A stretch of 17,178 nucleotides of DNA from an uncultured Lachnospiraceae bacterium (GTDB taxonomy: Bacteria > Bacillota_A > Clostridia > Lachnospirales > Lachnospiraceae): contig CACZHN010000042.1 of NCBI GenBank assembly GCA_902780985.1, positions 1-17,178 on the forward strand, read 5' to 3'. The notes under the pieces are model-generated. The model searched no databases. It saw only the letters and a list, made by a program, of their open reading frames with translations, and was not told where the DNA came from. Shown piece after piece: positions 7,314-14,862 of the stretch. Both the position numbers and the translations under genes were made by a program. The stretch's first letter is position 1, and each line of letters begins with the position of its first letter.

Positions 7314-9692
7314 TTAGAACTCTACTATAGTAACACCGGCATCGCCTTCTCCGAATTCACCCGCTCTGAATGAGGATACTGCGGGATGCCGTTTTAAATA
7401 TTCATGTATTCCGCGTCTCAGGGCGCCTGTGCCCTTGCCGTGGATGATGGTTACAGTTGTTGCGTGTGAAAGCAGTGCATTATCGAGGAACTTATCTATA
7501 TTGGATATGGCCTCGTCCACTGTCTGGCCCAGAACATTCAGTTCCGGACGGAAGTTTGCAGCTCTCGATATTCCGTTGGAAGAGCTGACGTAAGTCTTTT
7601 CAGGCTTCTCTTTCTTCTTTTCCTGCCATATAAGATCCGTAGAAGGAACTCGTGACTGGATGGCTCCGATCTGAACGGATATCCTTCCCTTGGAATCCGC
7701 CTTTGCAAGGACGGTTCCTTCGCTGTCGAAGCTGATAACATATACGCTGTCGCCGGGAGCGAAGTCTTCCGGTTTCTGGTTGGAAGAACGTTTCTTCTGA
7801 GGGCGGTTCTTGTTGAGCGCATCCCTCTTCTCCCTGATGTTGGTCCTGTGCTTCTCCATGGAACTCATATCCGCTGCCGCAGGATTCTGCTTCCATTTGT
7901 TGATATCACGTATAGCCTGATCGGCGGTTTCCTTTGCGTCATCCAGGATCTTCTGAGCATCCTCTCTGGCGCGTCGGAGTATATCTTCTTTCTTCTGAGT
8001 AAGATTCTCTTCCTTGGAGGAAAGAGACTTCTTCAGCTGCTCTATCTCTGCGGTGTAAGCCGCGATCTTTTCTTTATCCTGTTCAATCTCGCGCTGACTG
8101 GTTTCCAGTGTGCGGATGATCTGCTCCATCCTGATGGATTCGTTATCGAGGCTGTCTCTGGCACCGTTTATGATGCTTTCGTCTAAGCCCAGTCTCTTTG
8201 CGATGGCAAATGCATTTGAACTTCCCGGAATACCTATCATAAGCTTGTAGGTAGGTCTCAGGGTTGCCATATCGAATTCGCAGGAAGCATTCTCCACGCC
8301 GTCGGTTCCGATGGCATAGGTCTTCAGCTCGGTGTAATGGGTTGTAGCCATTACGTAAGCACCCATGTTCTTCAGGAAAGACAGGATTCCGATAGCGAGA
8401 GCGGCACCCTCTGCGGGATCCGTTCCGCCGCCCGGCTCATCGAAGAGGCACAGGCTTCCGTCGTCGGCGTGATCTACTATATAAACGATATTGCTCATAT
8501 GGGATGAGAAAGTGGACAGATTCTGTTCGATACTCTGCTCATCACCGATATCGGCATAAACATTATCAAATATCTTCATGGTGCTGCCCTCGGCGGCCGG
8601 TATATGAAGACCGGACTGAGCCATAAGAGTAAGCAGACCCAGAGTTTTAAGGGAAACGGTCTTACCGCCGGTATTCGGTCCGGTTATGATGAGAAGCTTA
8701 TACTCATCACCCAGTCTGATATCAACGGGAACCGCAGTCTTTTGATCCAGCAGCGGATGCACGGCCCTCTTCAGGTTGATGACACCGCTGTCGGTAAAGA
8801 CAGGCTCGCTGGCGCGCAGAGCTTTTGCAAAGCGGGCCTTGGCGAAAATGAAGTCCAGCTCGGTAAGGAGCTTCAGATCTTCGGCTATATCATCGGCGGC
8901 ACTGCCTGCCATAAGGGACAGGTTCGCCAGGATCTTTTCAATCTCAACCCTCTCGTCGCTTTCCAGTTCCTGGATCTCGTTATTCATGTTAACGGCTTCC
9001 ATAGGTTCGATGAAGAAAGTGGAGCCTGTGGAAGAGCGATCGTGGATCATGCCCGGAAATGCATTCCTGTGCTCGACTTTTACGGGAATGCAATATCTTC
9101 CGTTACGCATGGTTACGAGAGAATCCATAAGAAGGCCCTTGTTGGACTCGGATTTTACGATCTTATCCAGAAGGCTGTGCAGTCTGGAATTAAGCTCGGT
9201 CTTCTTACGTCTGATAGACTTCAGTGCAGATGAAGCGTCATCCGCAATGTCCGTGGATGACAGTATGCATCTTCTTATCTCGCTGGAAATGTCACGCAGA
9301 GGAACAAGGTCCTCGAACATTCCCGAGAGTGAGTCACGGGAGTTTTCCATATCATCCGAGGACTTATCGGATGCACCGTAACTTCTTACGGAATCCGCAG
9401 TCTCCAGAAGCGAAGCGATATCCAGAAGCTCGTCCTGGGACAGAGCCGACTTGATCTCCAGAAGTTTCAGAGAACCTCTTATATCACGGATTCCGGAAAA
9501 GCTGCAGGAACCGTGTTTCTCAAGTCTCAGATATGCATCACGTGTATTCTGCTGAAGAGCTTCGATCTCCGGACGGGAAGTCAGAGGCTTCATCTTCAGA
9601 CACATACGCTTAGCGCCCATGGATACAGCGTAGGAAGCCAGCATATCAAGTATTTTATTGTATTCAAGTACGCGAAGTGTTCTTTTATTCAT
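7314..9692 (-). CDS. mutS2: MutS2 ATPase with C-terminal Smr domain
   Basis: A 792-residue MutS2, a MutS paralogue lacking the mismatch-recognition domain. In Bacillus the homologue (also called RqcU) splits collided ribosomes for quality control; earlier work tied MutS2 to suppression of recombination. The Walker A motif GPNTGGKT is at 338-345, Walker B LCLFDEPGGGTDP at 414-426, and ATTH at 449-452. A Lys/Glu-rich coiled coil spans about 510-620, a KOW-like segment lies near 645-690, and Smr covers 718-792 with HGKGTG at 751-756. The frame is open to a TTG at 9716, but ATG at 9692 has AAAGGAG 8 nt upstream, and the TTG would fall almost at the predicted transcription start, so 9692 is preferred. 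The usual Smr LDLRG/LDLHG motif reads LNVLG here. It is the first gene of the mutS2-regulator-kinase operon. Confidence 0.95.
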   Translation of the reverse strand: MNKRTLRVLEYNKILDMLASYAVSMGAKRMCLKMKPLTSRPEIEALQQNTRDAYLRLEKHGSCSFSGIRDIRGSLKLLEIKSALSQDELLDIASLLETADSVRSYGASDKSSDDMENSRDSLSGMFEDLVPLRDISSEIRRCILSSTDIADDASSALKSIRRKKTELNSRLHSLLDKIVKSESNKGLLMDSLVTMRNGRYCIPVKVEHRNAFPGMIHDRSSTGSTFFIEPMEAVNMNNEIQELESDERVEIEKILANLSLMAGSAADDIAEDLKLLTELDFIFAKARFAKALRASEPVFTDSGVINLKRAVHPLLDQKTAVPVDIRLGDEYKLLIITGPNTGGKTVSLKTLGLLTLMAQSGLHIPAAEGSTMKIFDNVYADIGDEQSIEQNLSTFSSHMSNIVYIVDHADDGSLCLFDEPGGGTDPAEGAALAIGILSFLKNMGAYVMATTHYTELKTYAIGTDGVENASCEFDMATLRPTYKLMIGIPGSSNAFAIAKRLGLDESIINGARDSLDNESIRMEQIIRTLETSQREIEQDKEKIAAYTAEIEQLKKSLSSKEENLTQKKEDILRRAREDAQKILDDAKETADQAIRDINKWKQNPAAADMSSMEKHRTNIREKRDALNKNRPQKKRSSNQKPEDFAPGDSVYVISFDSEGTVLAKADSKGRISVQIGAIQSRVPSTDLIWQEKKKEKPEKTYVSSSNGISRAANFRPELNVLGQTVDEAISNIDKFLDNALLSHATTVTIIHGKGTGALRRGIHEYLKRHPAVSSFRAGEFGEGDAGVTIVEF

Positions 9693-9724
9693 AGGTAAAC
9701 TCCTTTTAAAAGCCAATCTAAATT

Positions 9725-9753
9725 ATTATACCATAATAATCGGGGATTGTGAT
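9725..9753 (-). promoter_or_regulatory. Extended -10 promoter for the mutS2 operon
   Basis: On the minus strand a perfect TATAAT (9730-9725) is preceded by TGG, giving TGNTATAAT. A weak -35 (ATCACA, 9753-9748) sits 17 nt upstream. The predicted start is near 9718, which leaves a 5' leader of about 25 nt before the mutS2 ATG. The -35 overlaps the -10 of the divergent yhaM promoter. Confidence 0.7.
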
Positions 9754-9758
9754 ATAAT
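9750..9758 (+). promoter_or_regulatory. Extended -10 promoter for yhaM
   Basis: TGATATAAT is a perfect extended -10 box (TATAAT at 9753-9758). No good -35 is present about 17 nt upstream (ACCATA), as is usual for extended -10 promoters. The predicted start is near 9765, giving a leader of about 39 nt. The box overlaps the -35 of the divergent mutS2 promoter. Confidence 0.68.
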
Positions 9759-9803
9759 AGGTAACGATTTTTGGAAAAATTTGAGGATTAGAAAGGATCT
9801 GAC

Positions 9804-10754
9804 ATGAGATACATCAATACATTTCAGGAAGGCGAACAGATTTCGGATATTTACTTCTGTAAGCAGAAGACCCAGGCGACTACCAAGGCAGGAAAAACCT
9901 ACTACAGTCTGATACTTCAGGATAAGACCGGCAGTGTGGATGCCAAGGTATGGGAGCTTAACAACGCAATAGAGCATTTCGAGGTAAAGGATTTCATAAA
10001 GATCGATGCCAGGGTTACTTCTTTCAACAACGCCCTTCAGCTGAACGTTGCACGCATCAGACGCGCCGACGTCAGCGAATATGTTCTGTCGGATTACATG
10101 CCTTGTTCGGAATATAACTTAGATGAAATGATGCGCGAGCTGAACTGCATCATCGAGTCCGTTAAAAATGCGAGCCTGAAGGAGCTTCTCTGTTCATTCT
10201 TTAAGGATGCTGCCTTTGAAGAGAAGTTTAAGATCCACAGCGCCGCAAAGTCCATTCATCACGGTTTCGTGGGAGGACTGCTTCAGCATACACTTGCGGT
10301 AACAAAGATGTGCGATTTTATGGCAGGCGCTTATCCTATACTTAACAGGGACCTGCTGATAACATCGGCTATCTGCCATGATATCGGAAAGGTTGAAGAG
10401 CTTGCCGACTTCCCTGTAAACGATTATACGGACGAAGGAAATCTCATGGGCCACATTGTGATCGGTGCTATGATGGTGAGAGATAAGATCAAGGCCATAA
10501 GAGAGAGGGGAGAGTCCTTCCCGGAGGTTCTCGAGCAGGAGCTTATCCACTGCATCCTCGCCCATCACGGAGAGCTGGAATTCGGTTCACCTAAGAAACC
10601 GGCACTTATCGAGGCCGTGGCTCTTTCCATGGCAGACAACATGGATGCCAAGATCGAGTCCTTCACAGAGATGCTGAAAGACGCCGGAGATAATACGGAT
10701 TGGCTCGGTTTTAACCGTCAGTTTGAAGCAAATGTAAGAAAGACATTATCATAA
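9804..10754 (+). CDS. yhaM: 3'-5' exoribonuclease YhaM (OB fold plus HD domain)
   Basis: A 316-residue protein, close to the 314 residues of Bacillus YhaM. This Mn-dependent exonuclease trims short 3' single-stranded RNA (and some DNA) ends in Gram-positive bacteria. The N-terminal OB-fold nucleic-acid domain covers about 10-95 (KTYYSLILQDKTGSVDAKVW, then DARVTSFNNALQLNV). The HD-type metal domain follows, with HH 152-153, H162 in LLQHTLAV, the signature CHDIGK at 191-196 (H192, D193), H217, HH 254-255 and D278. All expected metal ligands appear intact. The ribosome site AAAGGA precedes the ATG. The gene has its own promoter upstream and a strong intrinsic terminator downstream, so it is probably monocistronic. 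Confidence 0.94.
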   Translation: MRYINTFQEGEQISDIYFCKQKTQATTKAGKTYYSLILQDKTGSVDAKVWELNNAIEHFEVKDFIKIDARVTSFNNALQLNVARIRRADVSEYVLSDYMPCSEYNLDEMMRELNCIIESVKNASLKELLCSFFKDAAFEEKFKIHSAAKSIHHGFVGGLLQHTLAVTKMCDFMAGAYPILNRDLLITSAICHDIGKVEELADFPVNDYTDEGNLMGHIVIGAMMVRDKIKAIRERGESFPEVLEQELIHCILAHHGELEFGSPKKPALIEAVALSMADNMDAKIESFTEMLKDAGDNTDWLGFNRQFEANVRKTLS

Positions 10755-10758
10755 TCTC

Positions 10759-10798
10759 AAAGCCGCTTAACTTTATTAAGTTTAAGCGGCTTTTTCTC
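10759..10798 (+). terminator. Intrinsic terminator after yhaM
   Basis: A 12-bp perfect stem (AAAGCCGCTTAA at 10759-10770 with its complement at 10782-10793) has a short loop that can add three further base pairs, followed by TTTTTCTCTT. It starts 4 nt after the yhaM stop. The T-tract runs directly into the -35 box of the next promoter. Confidence 0.93.
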
Positions 10799-10827
10799 TT
10801 GACAATTGGGGTGTAAGAGTTCATAAT
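10799..10827 (+). promoter_or_regulatory. Sigma-A promoter for the symporter gene
   Basis: A consensus -35 TTGACA (10799-10804) is followed after exactly 17 nt by CATAAT (10822-10827). The predicted start is near 10834, giving a leader of about 49 nt. At its 5' end is a small hairpin (AGTGC at 10835-10839 with GCACT at 10846-10850) that could stabilise the mRNA. The AAAGGAG ribosome site is at 10867-10873. This is the best promoter in the window and suggests high expression. Confidence 0.85.
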
Positions 10828-10882
10828 ACAATTCAGTGCGATAAAGCACTAAAGTATTAATGTGGTAAAGGAGTAAATCACA

Positions 10883-12436
10883 ATGGTCGTCAAAGCTATA
10901 ATGCTTGTTGTGTTCTTTGCGGTTATGCTGGGTGTCGGTTTCTACTCAAGAAACAAGGCAAAGAACGTCAATGATTATGTACTTGGCGGAAGAACGGTAG
11001 GTCCGTGGATTTCCGCATTTGCATTCGGAACATCATACTTTTCATCGGTTGTATTCATCGGATATGCCGGCCAGTTCGGTTGGAAATTCGGTCTTGCATC
11101 AACCTGGATCGGACTTGGAAATGCATTTATCGGAAGCCTTCTTGCATGGCTTGTTCTCGGTAGAAGAACAAGAGTCATGACACAGAAGCTGGATGCAAAG
11201 ACCATGCCTGAGTATTTCGGAAAGAGATATGATTCCAAGTCACTTCGTGTTGTAGGATCAGTGATCGCATTTATCTTCCTGGTTCCTTATACAGCAGGTG
11301 TTTACAACGGTCTTTCAAGACTGTTCGGAATGGCTTTCAATGTCGACTATCGTATTTGTGTTATAGTAATGGCACTTCTTACAGGTGCATACGTTGTTAT
11401 CGGCGGATACATGGCTACAGCACTGAATGACTTCATTCAGGGTATCATCATGCTTATCGGTATCTGTGCCGTAATCGGTGCGGTTCTTTCGGGACAGGGA
11501 GGATTCCTTAACGCTGTTAAGTCACTTTCCGTAATTCCTACAGATCCTTCAGTAACAACTGCAGCACTTTCAGACAGCCAGGGACTTTTCGCAAGTTTCT
11601 TCGGACCTGATCCGCTCAGTCTTCTCGGAGTTGTAATCCTTACATCTCTCGGTACATGGGGACTTCCTCAGATGGTTCAGAAGTTCTATGCTATCAAGGA
11701 TGAGAAGGCAGTTAAGACAGGAACAGTTGTTTCTACATTTTTCGCTATTGTAATTGCCGGCGGATGCTACTTCCTCGGCGGTTTCGGACGTCTCTTCGCA
11801 GATGCACCGGGAGTTGTTACAGTACTTGAAGACGGAACAAAGAAGATCGCTTTCGATAACATCGTTCCTTCAATGCTTGCTACACTTCCTGATCTCCTGA
11901 TCGGAATCGTAGTAGTGCTTGTATTCTCAGCTTCAATGTCAACTCTTTCATCACTGGTTCTTACATCAAGCTCAACACTTACACTTGATGTTATCAAGCC
12001 GGTCCTTAAGAAGGATATGAAGGAAAAGACACAGCTCAGACTTATGCAGGTATTCGTTATGTGCTTCATCGCAATCTCGGTTGTGATCGCATTTAACCCA
12101 CCTACATTCATCGCTCAGCTCATGGGATACTCATGGGGAGCACTTGCAGGTTCATTCCTTGCACCATTCATGTACGGTCTTTACAGCAAGAAGATAACAA
12201 AGGCCGCAGTTTGGGCAAGTTACATCATCGGTGTTGTATTTACAGTAACAAATATGTTCGTACCGATCATCAAGTCACCTATCAACGCAGGTGCAGCAAC
12301 AATGATCGCAGGACTCATCGTAGTTCCTGTTGTAAGTGCTATCACACCGAAGCCGGATAAAGAAAAGATCGACGAAATTTTCACATGCTACGACGAAACA
12401 GTAGTAGTACATAAGACTCAGAGCCTCGAAGAGTAA
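10883..12436 (+). CDS. Sodium:solute symporter (SSS family)
   Basis: A 517-residue polytopic membrane transporter of the PutP/SGLT-type LeuT fold, with about 13 hydrophobic segments. Family landmarks are YVLGGRTVGPWISAFAFGTSYFSS (32-55), the signature region GGYMATALNDFIQG (174-187), and the Ser/Thr-rich FSASMSTLSSLVLTSSS helix at about 348-365, which matches the Na2-site helix. Substrate cannot be assigned; proline, pantothenate, sugars and carboxylates are all possible within the family. The gene is flanked by a terminator and strong promoter upstream and a long hairpin downstream, so it is likely a single-gene unit. Codon choice differs from neighbours: Ser is mostly TCA, Thr mostly ACA and Leu mostly CTT. 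This pattern recurs only in the DUF4342 gene and fits a highly expressed gene. Confidence 0.93.
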   Translation: MVVKAIMLVVFFAVMLGVGFYSRNKAKNVNDYVLGGRTVGPWISAFAFGTSYFSSVVFIGYAGQFGWKFGLASTWIGLGNAFIGSLLAWLVLGRRTRVMTQKLDAKTMPEYFGKRYDSKSLRVVGSVIAFIFLVPYTAGVYNGLSRLFGMAFNVDYRICVIVMALLTGAYVVIGGYMATALNDFIQGIIMLIGICAVIGAVLSGQGGFLNAVKSLSVIPTDPSVTTAALSDSQGLFASFFGPDPLSLLGVVILTSLGTWGLPQMVQKFYAIKDEKAVKTGTVVSTFFAIVIAGGCYFLGGFGRLFADAPGVVTVLEDGTKKIAFDNIVPSMLATLPDLLIGIVVVLVFSASMSTLSSLVLTSSSTLTLDVIKPVLKKDMKEKTQLRLMQVFVMCFIAISVVIAFNPPTFIAQLMGYSWGALAGSFLAPFMYGLYSKKITKAAVWASYIIGVVFTVTNMFVPIIKSPINAGAATMIAGLIVVPVVSAITPKPDKEKIDEIFTCYDETVVVHKTQSLEE

Positions 12437-12445
12437 TACTCGGGT

Positions 12446-12506
12446 GGAACTCGGGGACGGAGGTCGCGTATTCATTTTGAATACTCGACCTCCGTCCCCG
12501 AGTTCC
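12446..12506. repeat. Very long near-perfect hairpin (GGGGACGG palindrome)
   Basis: A 21-nt arm at 12446-12466 is exactly complementary to 12486-12506. Inside it, GTATTCA (12468-12474) pairs with TGAATAC (12478-12484) around a TTT loop, so the whole is a 28-bp stem with one mismatch. It starts 10 nt after the symporter stop. No T-tract follows (CATATACC), unlike the other terminators in this window. The GGGGACGG core resembles, from memory, palindromic repeats linked with REP-associated (Y1/RAYT) transposases. It may stop or process transcripts, or be a dispersed REP-type element. Confidence 0.8.
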
Positions 12507-12522
12507 ATATACCATAAGTTTA

Positions 12523-12551
12523 ATGACAATAATCCCCTTTTGTGATATTCT
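12523..12551 (+). promoter_or_regulatory. Candidate promoter for the TerD-domain gene
   Basis: ATGACA (12523-12528, five of six to consensus) lies 17 nt upstream of TATTCT (12546-12551, four of six), and TGA before the -10 makes it an extended -10. The predicted start is near 12558, giving a leader of about 145 nt. Confidence 0.5.
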
Positions 12552-12634
12552 GATTTCAGTGGCAGCTAGGCATATTTACTTCACAAGACTGTTAATCTTA
12601 GAAAATGTGTCGATATCGCCGTTGCTGAAAGCTA

Positions 12635-12692
12635 GTCGGATTTACTCCTTTGGTCATTGGCAATCCGACAATATCTTCAGATTTTAAAGGAG
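12635..12692 (+). promoter_or_regulatory. Leader hairpin with anti-Shine-Dalgarno loop (possible pseudoknot)
   Basis: GTCGGATT (12635-12642) pairs perfectly with AATCCGAC (12662-12669). The 19-nt loop contains CTCCTTT (12645-12651), exactly complementary to the ribosome site AAAGGAG (12686-12692) of the TerD-domain gene. Together these pairings form an H-type pseudoknot that would hide the ribosome site. A further weak helix, GATAT (12612-12616) with ATATC (12671-12675), could enclose the structure. It matches no riboswitch class I know. Confidence 0.42.
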
Positions 12693-12702
12693 AATAGAGA
12701 CG

Positions 12703-14721
12703 ATGAAAGATATCTACAGAAAGTATCTTTTCGGAAAACACGTTTTCGTGTCTGATGAAGCAGCGGGTGAACAGAAGAATCAGCTTGAGGTTCTTTTTTC
12801 GCTCGCTAATTTTTTTAACATCAAAATAACAAAAGGTCAGAAGCTGGTGAGAGAAGGCCTGATCCGCTTCGCATCCGAGTGCCTGGGTGAAAATGTACCG
12901 GAGCCTTTCTACAGGGGATTTCCGAAGAGTGTGAAAAAGCTGACGAAGGAGAAGCTCCTGTTCGATCAGCTGATCCACTATGTGATGACCTACGGATTCG
13001 GAAACTTCTCGGAAGCGGGCCATTCGCTCTTTGAGGAGGTCTTCGAGCGGGCTGCATTTAAAGAGGGTACCGATATAAGGGAATTCACCGTAGTGACCGA
13101 GGATGAGGCCGTAGAGATGCTCAGAGGCATCGTAAACAACCTCCTTGCAGGCACCAGACCCCTCAGCACCGAGCAGTATGACCTGGTCCGTGAATTTATA
13201 ACGGATTATGACATTACAATAGAAAATGTAGCCTCCAAGAATACCTGCGTAAAGCTCCTGATGGATACGAGAGATCTGAGATTCACGGAGTTCCTGTCCA
13301 TGTCGGACGTGATAAAGCTGGTAGACGAGATGAACTACAGTCTGTACGGCAACGAGAACATCAAGAAGCTGAACCTGAAGAATCAGGACAGAAAGCTCAT
13401 AGCCGCCGTAATGGAGAAGCTTTTCGAGACAGGCCGATGTGACATCCGGAACTGCTTCGAGAAGAAGAAAGTCTGGAACGGTCTGCTTCACCACATCCAT
13501 TACAAAGCAAATTCCGCAGAGGGAAAGAACTTTGCGGCAGCCATGAGAGGTGACGGAAATCAGTCTGTCTTTTCTGAATTTGAGAAGGCCATGACTGTGA
13601 GAAATGTAAGGGCAGCCGTTGAAGTGCTTAAGACGGGCAAGGGTTCTGCGGCAGTTCTCAGAAAGCTTAACTACATAATAAGCAGATGCGAGTCCGAGGA
13701 GGATGTGCAGTTCGTTCTTGACTGTATCGATACGAAGAACAATATCGTCCTGATACAGCTTCTTATTCAGTATGGGCAGTACAGGGACGAGAAGGCACCG
13801 AGAACCTTCGCATTTACAAAATACAACATGATGAAGATCCACACCGAAACACCGGAGGAACTGGAAAAGAGAAAGTCAGATATCACAAGTGCTCAGGCAG
13901 CTTTCATATATGAGAAACTGTCGGAGATGCTTAAGAAGAACCTGGCCGGAAAGCTGAAGAATTACGCCCTTCCTATTCAGGAGACGGCTTCCCAGGGCGG
14001 AATCGGCGTTCTCACAAGGGGGTCGAGACTCCCTATTCCGGAGACAAAGAAGCTCCGCGGATTTACCTACTGGGAGAAGGTCAACGATATCGATCTGTCC
14101 TGTTTCGGACTTGAAGAAAACGGCAACAGAAAGGAATTCTCATGGAGGACCATGGCAGACAATCAGTCTGAAGCCATAACCTATTCGGGTGATGAAACCA
14201 GCGGTTACAAGGGTGGTTCGGAGTACTTTGACATAAATCTGGATGAATTCAGGAAAATGTATCCGGAAACCAGATACATCGTTTTCTGTAATAATGTATA
14301 TTCAGGCGTATCTTTCAGTTCTTGCTTCTGTAAGGCAGGATACATGACCAGAGATATAGAGGATTCGGGACAGATCTATGAGCCGAAGACCGTAAAGTCC
14401 GCGTTCATGATAAACAGTAACAGTACATTTTCATATCTGTACGGACTGGACCTGGAGAAGAATGAACTTATCTGGCTGAATATGGCAAGAAACGGTGTTA
14501 CGACTGTTGCGGGCACTACAGGAATGACATTCCTGTTAGACTATTTCCATGTAACGGAAGTGATCAATGTGCGCTCATTCTTTGAAATGATGGCTTCCGA
14601 AGTGGTGGACGATATGGCCGCTGCAGATCTGATCGTTACAGACAAGGATGTGGAAATCGCCGAGGGCAAAGAGGTTATCAGAGAGTACGACATAGATAAA
14701 ATAACGGCTTTAATGAATTAA
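12703..14721 (+). CDS. Large TerD-domain protein with alpha-helical N-terminal region
   Basis: A 672-residue cytoplasmic protein without signal peptide or membrane span. Residues about 438-615 form a TerD domain: RGSRLPIP (439-446), NDIDLSCFGLEENG (461-474), TYSGDETSGYKGGSEYFDINLDEF (493-516), IVFCNNVYSG (526-535), then FCKAGYMTRD. The acidic residues D462, D464 and those at 497-513 occupy positions used for calcium in TerD. Residues 1-435 look mostly alpha-helical and match no named domain I can identify; the segment RKLNYIISRCESEEDVQFVLDCI suggests helical repeats. From memory, similar helical-TerD proteins of about 650-700 residues occur in actinomycetes. TerD proteins belong to Ter stress systems (tellurite, oxidative or phage stress). 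No terB, terC, terZ or telA homologue is in the window. The start is fixed by AAAGGAG at 12686-12692. Confidence 0.8.
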   Translation: MKDIYRKYLFGKHVFVSDEAAGEQKNQLEVLFSLANFFNIKITKGQKLVREGLIRFASECLGENVPEPFYRGFPKSVKKLTKEKLLFDQLIHYVMTYGFGNFSEAGHSLFEEVFERAAFKEGTDIREFTVVTEDEAVEMLRGIVNNLLAGTRPLSTEQYDLVREFITDYDITIENVASKNTCVKLLMDTRDLRFTEFLSMSDVIKLVDEMNYSLYGNENIKKLNLKNQDRKLIAAVMEKLFETGRCDIRNCFEKKKVWNGLLHHIHYKANSAEGKNFAAAMRGDGNQSVFSEFEKAMTVRNVRAAVEVLKTGKGSAAVLRKLNYIISRCESEEDVQFVLDCIDTKNNIVLIQLLIQYGQYRDEKAPRTFAFTKYNMMKIHTETPEELEKRKSDITSAQAAFIYEKLSEMLKKNLAGKLKNYALPIQETASQGGIGVLTRGSRLPIPETKKLRGFTYWEKVNDIDLSCFGLEENGNRKEFSWRTMADNQSEAITYSGDETSGYKGGSEYFDINLDEFRKMYPETRYIVFCNNVYSGVSFSSCFCKAGYMTRDIEDSGQIYEPKTVKSAFMINSNSTFSYLYGLDLEKNELIWLNMARNGVTTVAGTTGMTFLLDYFHVTEVINVRSFFEMMASEVVDDMAAADLIVTDKDVEIAEGKEVIREYDIDKITALMN

Positions 14722-14862
14722 TTTACGATTTAATCTACTTTTAATGTTCCTTAAAAGACCGCTTAACCTTCGAATGTTAAATTATATCCATCGAAAGCGA
14801 AAAAACAGAATGCTTCGAAAAGATGATATAGATAATAATTTTTCAAACGGAGGACAAAAACT

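Noticed and set aside
8604..9381. Two overlapping plus-strand open frames of about 200 codons opposite mutS2
   Set aside because: They are mirror frames of the conserved MutS2 sequence, have no convincing ribosome sites, and their products look like antisense translations.
12558..12702. Leader checked against known riboswitch classes (c-di-GMP, preQ1, glycine, THF, guanidine, fluoride)
   Set aside because: None of the conserved core sequences I know for these classes is present; only the generic pseudoknot pattern is kept as a finding.
12598..13842. Long open frame of 414 codons on the minus strand opposite the TerD-domain gene
   Set aside because: It overlaps a plus-strand gene with a strong ribosome site, TerD motifs and normal codon use. 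The minus frame has a composition typical of an antisense shadow and no recognisable domain.
14738..14818. Weak hairpins between the TerD-domain and DUF4342 genes (CTTTTAA/TTAAAAG at 14738-14757; TCGAAAGC/GCTTCGA at about 14791-14818)
   Set aside because: The first is a pure A/T-rich 7-bp stem without a T-tract and the second needs a bulge; neither is strong enough to call a terminator or regulatory site. No promoter with both boxes well spaced was found here either.
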